A stretch of DNA of 64,000 nucleotides from Microcoleus vaginatus_C (lineage in GTDB: Bacteria > Cyanobacteriota > Cyanobacteriia > Cyanobacteriales > Microcoleaceae). Below, piece after piece: positions 60,880-64,000 of this stretch (positions are counted from its first letter, which is position 1; every line of letters begins with the position of its first letter). The stretch lies in assembly GCA_040004035.1 (NCBI GenBank), contig JAMPLN010000001.1; one strand, written 5' to 3'. The translations under genes were made by a program, and so were the position numbers. A model generated the notes under the pieces. That model worked only from the letters and a program-made list of their open reading frames with translations, did not search any database and was not told where the DNA came from.

Positions 60880-63438
60880 TTAGCTACCCACGATCGCATA
60901 CCACAAACTCAGCATCAGGCACAAACTCGCTAAATGTTGTGGAATCAAAAATTTAATCGAGCGCTTGGCAATTTTTTGAGTCACAAATATTGTAACTAAT
61001 AATGATACAATCAAAGTTAAACCTTGCAAGAAACTAATCACCGCTGGATCGCCAATAAAACTCGGTAAATCGTCTCTAATTTGTCCGAAAGTGGCAAAAG
61101 TTACGGGAATCACTCGACCGGCTTCCTGCAAACCCAATCGCCAATAGTGAGCCAAACTACCGCCCCAGACTAAGGGTAAATAACCGTAGGCGAGAGAGAC
61201 AAATGAGAGGGGTTTGTAGGTTGTAAATGGCATGGTTTCTGCTTGTCCCAATCGATAAATTCCCTGTATGATTGCGTAGGCAATTAGGGGAATCATCGGC
61301 GGGATAATTAACACTGCGATCGACAGTCCTAAATGAGGTAAAAATTGCTCTAAATTGATGCCCAGCCCCAACAAACTATTTATCTCCGGCAAGCGATGCA
61401 GATAAATACCGCCTAATAATAGAAATAACAGGGCAACTTCATAACTGTGAGGAACGTGGGTAGTCCATAATTCGATGCCGGGAGGGCGCAGATTTAATTC
61501 TACCGATCTATGCGGACAAGCTTTCAAGCAAGTCATGCACAACACGCAATCTTTATTATCGGTTAATTGGGCGGGATGGGAATAAATCGGACAGCCATTA
61601 GTAGTTAATCCTTCCCCCAAGCCGGGGCCGCCTTTGTAACATTGGTAGGTGCTGCATTCCGCCCCGCAGGTTCCTTGTTGGGCGCGAAGTTCGATAATTG
61701 ATAGTTTAGCAAATAATCCATTCATTCCCCCGATCGGGCATAAATAACGACACCAAAATCGCCTCTCGAAGATTAGGGAAAAAATTACCGCTCCGGCGGT
61801 GATGAGTAACAACAAACAACTGGATAAATAGGCGGTATTTTCTAAATTCCACAACTCTTCCCACAGAAATATCAGAGTAAATAGTCCAAATAAAAGCCAG
61901 CCACCCCATTTTTCGGCTTGTTGGCGCGGCCATTTATTAAGAGTTCGAGGGAAAATTTTCAGCGATAGTTTTTGGACGATTTCCCCATAAATCATAAAAG
62001 GGCAAAAAGCACACCACAATCGCCCGATGATGGGGAATAATAATAAAATTAACGGCCACCACCACGCCCAAAAGATATTTAGGGCAAAATTATGTTGTCG
62101 ATCTTGGGGAGCAACAAACAGGATAATTACCACCAATGCAAACACCCAGGTGGTAAACCAATAATTCACGCGATCGGGATACCAATCGCTCCGTAAAAAT
62201 TGCCGAAATTTTGGATAAATATTTAATAAATTCAGCCGAAACTTTTGTTTCTTCGCTGCCTGGGCCCAAAACACTTCTTCCGTTAATACCTGACTCCCTT
62301 GTGCTTGAACTAAGGCGCGATCGACCATTCCCTGCAATTCCTGCAAATTACCTGGAAAATCGTAGGCTTGTAAGCGGCGAATTGCTTCCGGTGTAACTTG
62401 GGGCTTGACTAATTTCTTTTTGCGGCCAATGATATTGAGATAATAGTTGACTTGTGCCTCTAAATCTGTTTTTCGCACCCGCAAGGATGGGACTTTAATC
62501 TTGTGTTGTGTCAGCTTATCTAGCTTGGGCTGCACAATTTCTGAGATTAAAATTATCCGGGCCTTACTAGAACGCGGTGGTCGCGGTATTTGTCCTTCCT
62601 TGACAACTGGCGTATAGGTTCCCTCGGTTAATAATTGCTGAATTTGGGGGCATAATTGAGCGGGTAATTCTTGCACGTCATTTAAAATTAACGTCCCTTC
62701 TCCCAACCATTCCAACAGCCCCGGTTTGCCGCCCAACCGCCCGAATAATTCCGCTCCATTGCTCTGAAGTAAAGCACTTTTAATCTGAATAATTGGCTCG
62801 TTGCGGCGATGGGAACCGAAATGAATTAAAGCAGCTAAATTATCCTTTTCTAAACCAGGTTCGCCAGAGATTAACACCGATCGGCTGTCACTCGATGCCG
62901 TGCGAATTTGTTGGCGCAATTTCACTGCATAACGACTATTGCCAATGACTCCCCGTCTCGCCCTAGGTACTAGATAGCTGCGGAGGGCATTTTGACGCTC
63001 TCGTTCGTAGGCGATTTCTGCTTCTAGCTGCTCTAATTTCGCCGCCAAACGTTGAGCGTAGGCTTCGGCGATCCGTGGATATCTTTCTAGCAAACCACGC
63101 CAACGATCGGCACTAATTACCCAAAATTGACACTCTGTCCGAGCAATAATTCGACTATCCGCAGGTTGCGATCGTTGAAGGGCCGATAAATTGACGATCG
63201 CCCCCGGCAACAAACTACTCGCCCACATTAAACCCGGTTGTTTGTGGCGGTATCGATCGGCCTGTCCTCGTTCTAGGATATAGAGATTAGTGACTGGTGT
63301 ATCTTCGATTACCACTCGAAATCCAGGGGGAAAAGTTGACATCTCCATTTCACCGGCGATCGCCTGTAAAATCTCGCGGGATAATATGCCTAATTCGGTG
63401 CTCGATTCGAGCCAGTTAACTAATGTTTCGGTAGACAT
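60880..63438 (-). CDS. cNMP-binding / degenerate AAA+ / membrane polyferredoxin fusion
   Basis: An 852-residue three-part protein. Residues ~5-150: cyclic-nucleotide-binding (CRP-like) fold with NLYILERGQADRYR and SLLPGAIVNLSAL. Residues ~165-395: a sigma54-activator-like AAA+ domain, with altered Walker A GEPGLEKDN (192-200), Walker B-like GTLILNDVQELP in place of a D-E pair, no GAFTGA loop, and the conserved FPGNLQELQG at ~361. Residues ~425-852: a polytopic NapH/NosR/CcoG-like part with WCAFCP (476-479), WCRYLCP (563-567), CGAEC...C (591-600) and CVLCMTCLKACP (631-641), the last being a [4Fe-4S] motif. It should sit in the membrane, with regulatory domains in the cytoplasm. Such domain chaining looks like a redox- or nucleotide-responsive electron-transfer or signalling device. 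Function unknown. Confidence 0.85.
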   Translation of the reverse strand: MSTETLVNWLESSTELGILSREILQAIAGEMEMSTFPPGFRVVIEDTPVTNLYILERGQADRYRHKQPGLMWASSLLPGAIVNLSALQRSQPADSRIIARTECQFWVISADRWRGLLERYPRIAEAYAQRLAAKLEQLEAEIAYERERQNALRSYLVPRARRGVIGNSRYAVKLRQQIRTASSDSRSVLISGEPGLEKDNLAALIHFGSHRRNEPIIQIKSALLQSNGAELFGRLGGKPGLLEWLGEGTLILNDVQELPAQLCPQIQQLLTEGTYTPVVKEGQIPRPPRSSKARIILISEIVQPKLDKLTQHKIKVPSLRVRKTDLEAQVNYYLNIIGRKKKLVKPQVTPEAIRRLQAYDFPGNLQELQGMVDRALVQAQGSQVLTEEVFWAQAAKKQKFRLNLLNIYPKFRQFLRSDWYPDRVNYWFTTWVFALVVIILFVAPQDRQHNFALNIFWAWWWPLILLLFPIIGRLWCAFCPFMIYGEIVQKLSLKIFPRTLNKWPRQQAEKWGGWLLFGLFTLIFLWEELWNLENTAYLSSCLLLLITAGAVIFSLIFERRFWCRYLCPIGGMNGLFAKLSIIELRAQQGTCGAECSTYQCYKGGPGLGEGLTTNGCPIYSHPAQLTDNKDCVLCMTCLKACPHRSVELNLRPPGIELWTTHVPHSYEVALLFLLLGGIYLHRLPEINSLLGLGINLEQFLPHLGLSIAVLIIPPMIPLIAYAIIQGIYRLGQAETMPFTTYKPLSFVSLAYGYLPLVWGGSLAHYWRLGLQEAGRVIPVTFATFGQIRDDLPSFIGDPAVISFLQGLTLIVSLLVTIFVTQKIAKRSIKFLIPQHLASLCLMLSLWYAIVGS

Positions 63439-63592
63439 CGCTTAGCGTCGGCGAAAGCCGAATCGTGGTAGTTGGTGTAGAATCTATATTTTTGTGCTAC
63501 ATCAATATTAACTGCTGGGAACGACTAGCATTTTGAGTTTGAGTGTGGTGTTAATTTTCTGTCTTCAGCATAGCCGATCGATACTCCCCGCT

Positions 63593-63931
63593 CTAATATA
63601 TTTTTTCTGCACGTCCTCCTGCAATCCTCACCTTAAAGGTATTCCCGATCGCGCGAGGCTGCCATCCAAGTTGCACTGCTTGCCTTATCCATTGTGCTGC
63701 ATCAGAGGGTGTTACTGGTTTCACTTCGTTAGTTGGAGTGAAACCTTGAGGATGAGGTCGATCGGTGATGATAACTAACACCGAACCCGGTTCGTCAGCG
63801 TGTTGGACAGCAACATGAAGATTTCCGCAAGCGTAGCATGATTGTGTATAAGTAGCTTGTCTTCGGATTAGCCAGATGAAAGGCTCCCCATCAACAATTA
63901 TTTTTCTGGTTCCTTTTTTCGGTATTGACAT
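63593..63931 (-). CDS. Small conserved protein, paralogue B
   Basis: A 112-residue copy of the gene at 58437-58772: identical MSIPKKGTRKIIVDGEPF start, RRQATYTQSCYACGNLHVA and RPHPQGFTPTNEVKPVT. The copies differ mainly in the C-terminus (RAIGNTFKVRIAGGRAEKIY) and around the central Cys (SCYACG here, AYYDCG there). DNA just upstream and the first ~65 codon bases are nearly the same, pointing to recent duplication. Function unknown. Confidence 0.85.
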   Translation of the reverse strand: MSIPKKGTRKIIVDGEPFIWLIRRQATYTQSCYACGNLHVAVQHADEPGSVLVIITDRPHPQGFTPTNEVKPVTPSDAAQWIRQAVQLGWQPRAIGNTFKVRIAGGRAEKIY

Positions 63932-64000
63932 AGTTTGCTAAGCTCGTTAGCGTAAAGCTAAAAATCGCACTTGCCATTCTCATTCTCCTTCCAGACTGCA

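Overview
The window is chromosomal DNA from a filamentous cyanobacterium, most likely of the Oscillatoria/Microcoleus/Phormidium type. This rests on the photosystem II gene psbM, a COP23-domain protein, a DUF2839 protein, the TIGR03279-type PDZ/radical-SAM protein and the CbiG-CobJ fusion. Dense GCGATCGC (HIP1-like) octamers, heptamer STRR arrays and many small palindromic repeats point the same way. No genus can be fixed from sequence alone.

Layout. 1-4.5 kb: the 3' part of a penicillin-binding protein running off the left edge, a pseudopilin, a decayed ISKra4-type transposase, and a decayed inverted copy of the 5' end of rtcB. 4.5-13.7 kb: an APC permease with a stop at its ninth codon, tyrA, three tandem pentapeptide-repeat paralogues and a DinG-like helicase relative. 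13.7-17 kb: DUF2839, tRNA-Val(CAC), a ParD-like/PIN toxin-antitoxin pair and two COG3541 nucleotidyltransferases. 17-24.4 kb: a membrane protein, cobJ (CbiG fusion) and a divergent chelatase H subunit whose frame carries three repeat-derived inserts. 24.4-34.5 kb: COP23, an RCK/ion-channel protein, a cell-wall amidase, an SH3 protein, a Uma2 nuclease, a metallophosphatase, CapA and a flavin monooxygenase. 34.5-41.8 kb: rtcB with a palindromic promoter region, an ABC exporter, a small cyanobacterial protein, a spermidine-synthase-like methyltransferase and a response-regulator/nucleotide-cyclase pair. 42-48.6 kb: an iron/cobalamin-type ABC importer operon (permease, ATPase, binding lipoprotein), sufE, an alpha/beta-hydrolase lacking its nucleophile, and a DUF6282 protein. 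48.6-58.3 kb: a coiled-coil protein, an ATP-grasp ligase, an EamA exporter, a thioesterase, a tandem Usp protein, psbM, a 2Fe-2S ferredoxin, a TolC protein and the PDZ/radical-SAM protein. 58.4-64 kb: two recent copies of a 111/112-residue protein flanking a damaged SRPBCC gene, a LysE exporter, a secreted two-repeat protein and a very unusual cNMP-binding/AAA+/polyferredoxin fusion.

How genes work together. Most of the window is housekeeping in single genes or two- to three-gene operons. Clear functional groups are the ABC importer, the toxin-antitoxin pair, the regulator-cyclase pair, cell-envelope genes (PBP, amidase, SH3, CapA, TolC) and tetrapyrrole genes (cobJ with a chelatase). RtcB plus two COG3541 nucleotidyltransferases hint at RNA repair, but they lie 18 kb apart. 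The strongest candidates for something little described are the 852-residue fusion at 60.9-63.4 kb, the rtcB promoter/N-terminus with its inverted relic 30 kb away, and the tandem pentapeptide trio with a shared C-terminal domain. All homology calls come from recognition by eye; no searches were run.
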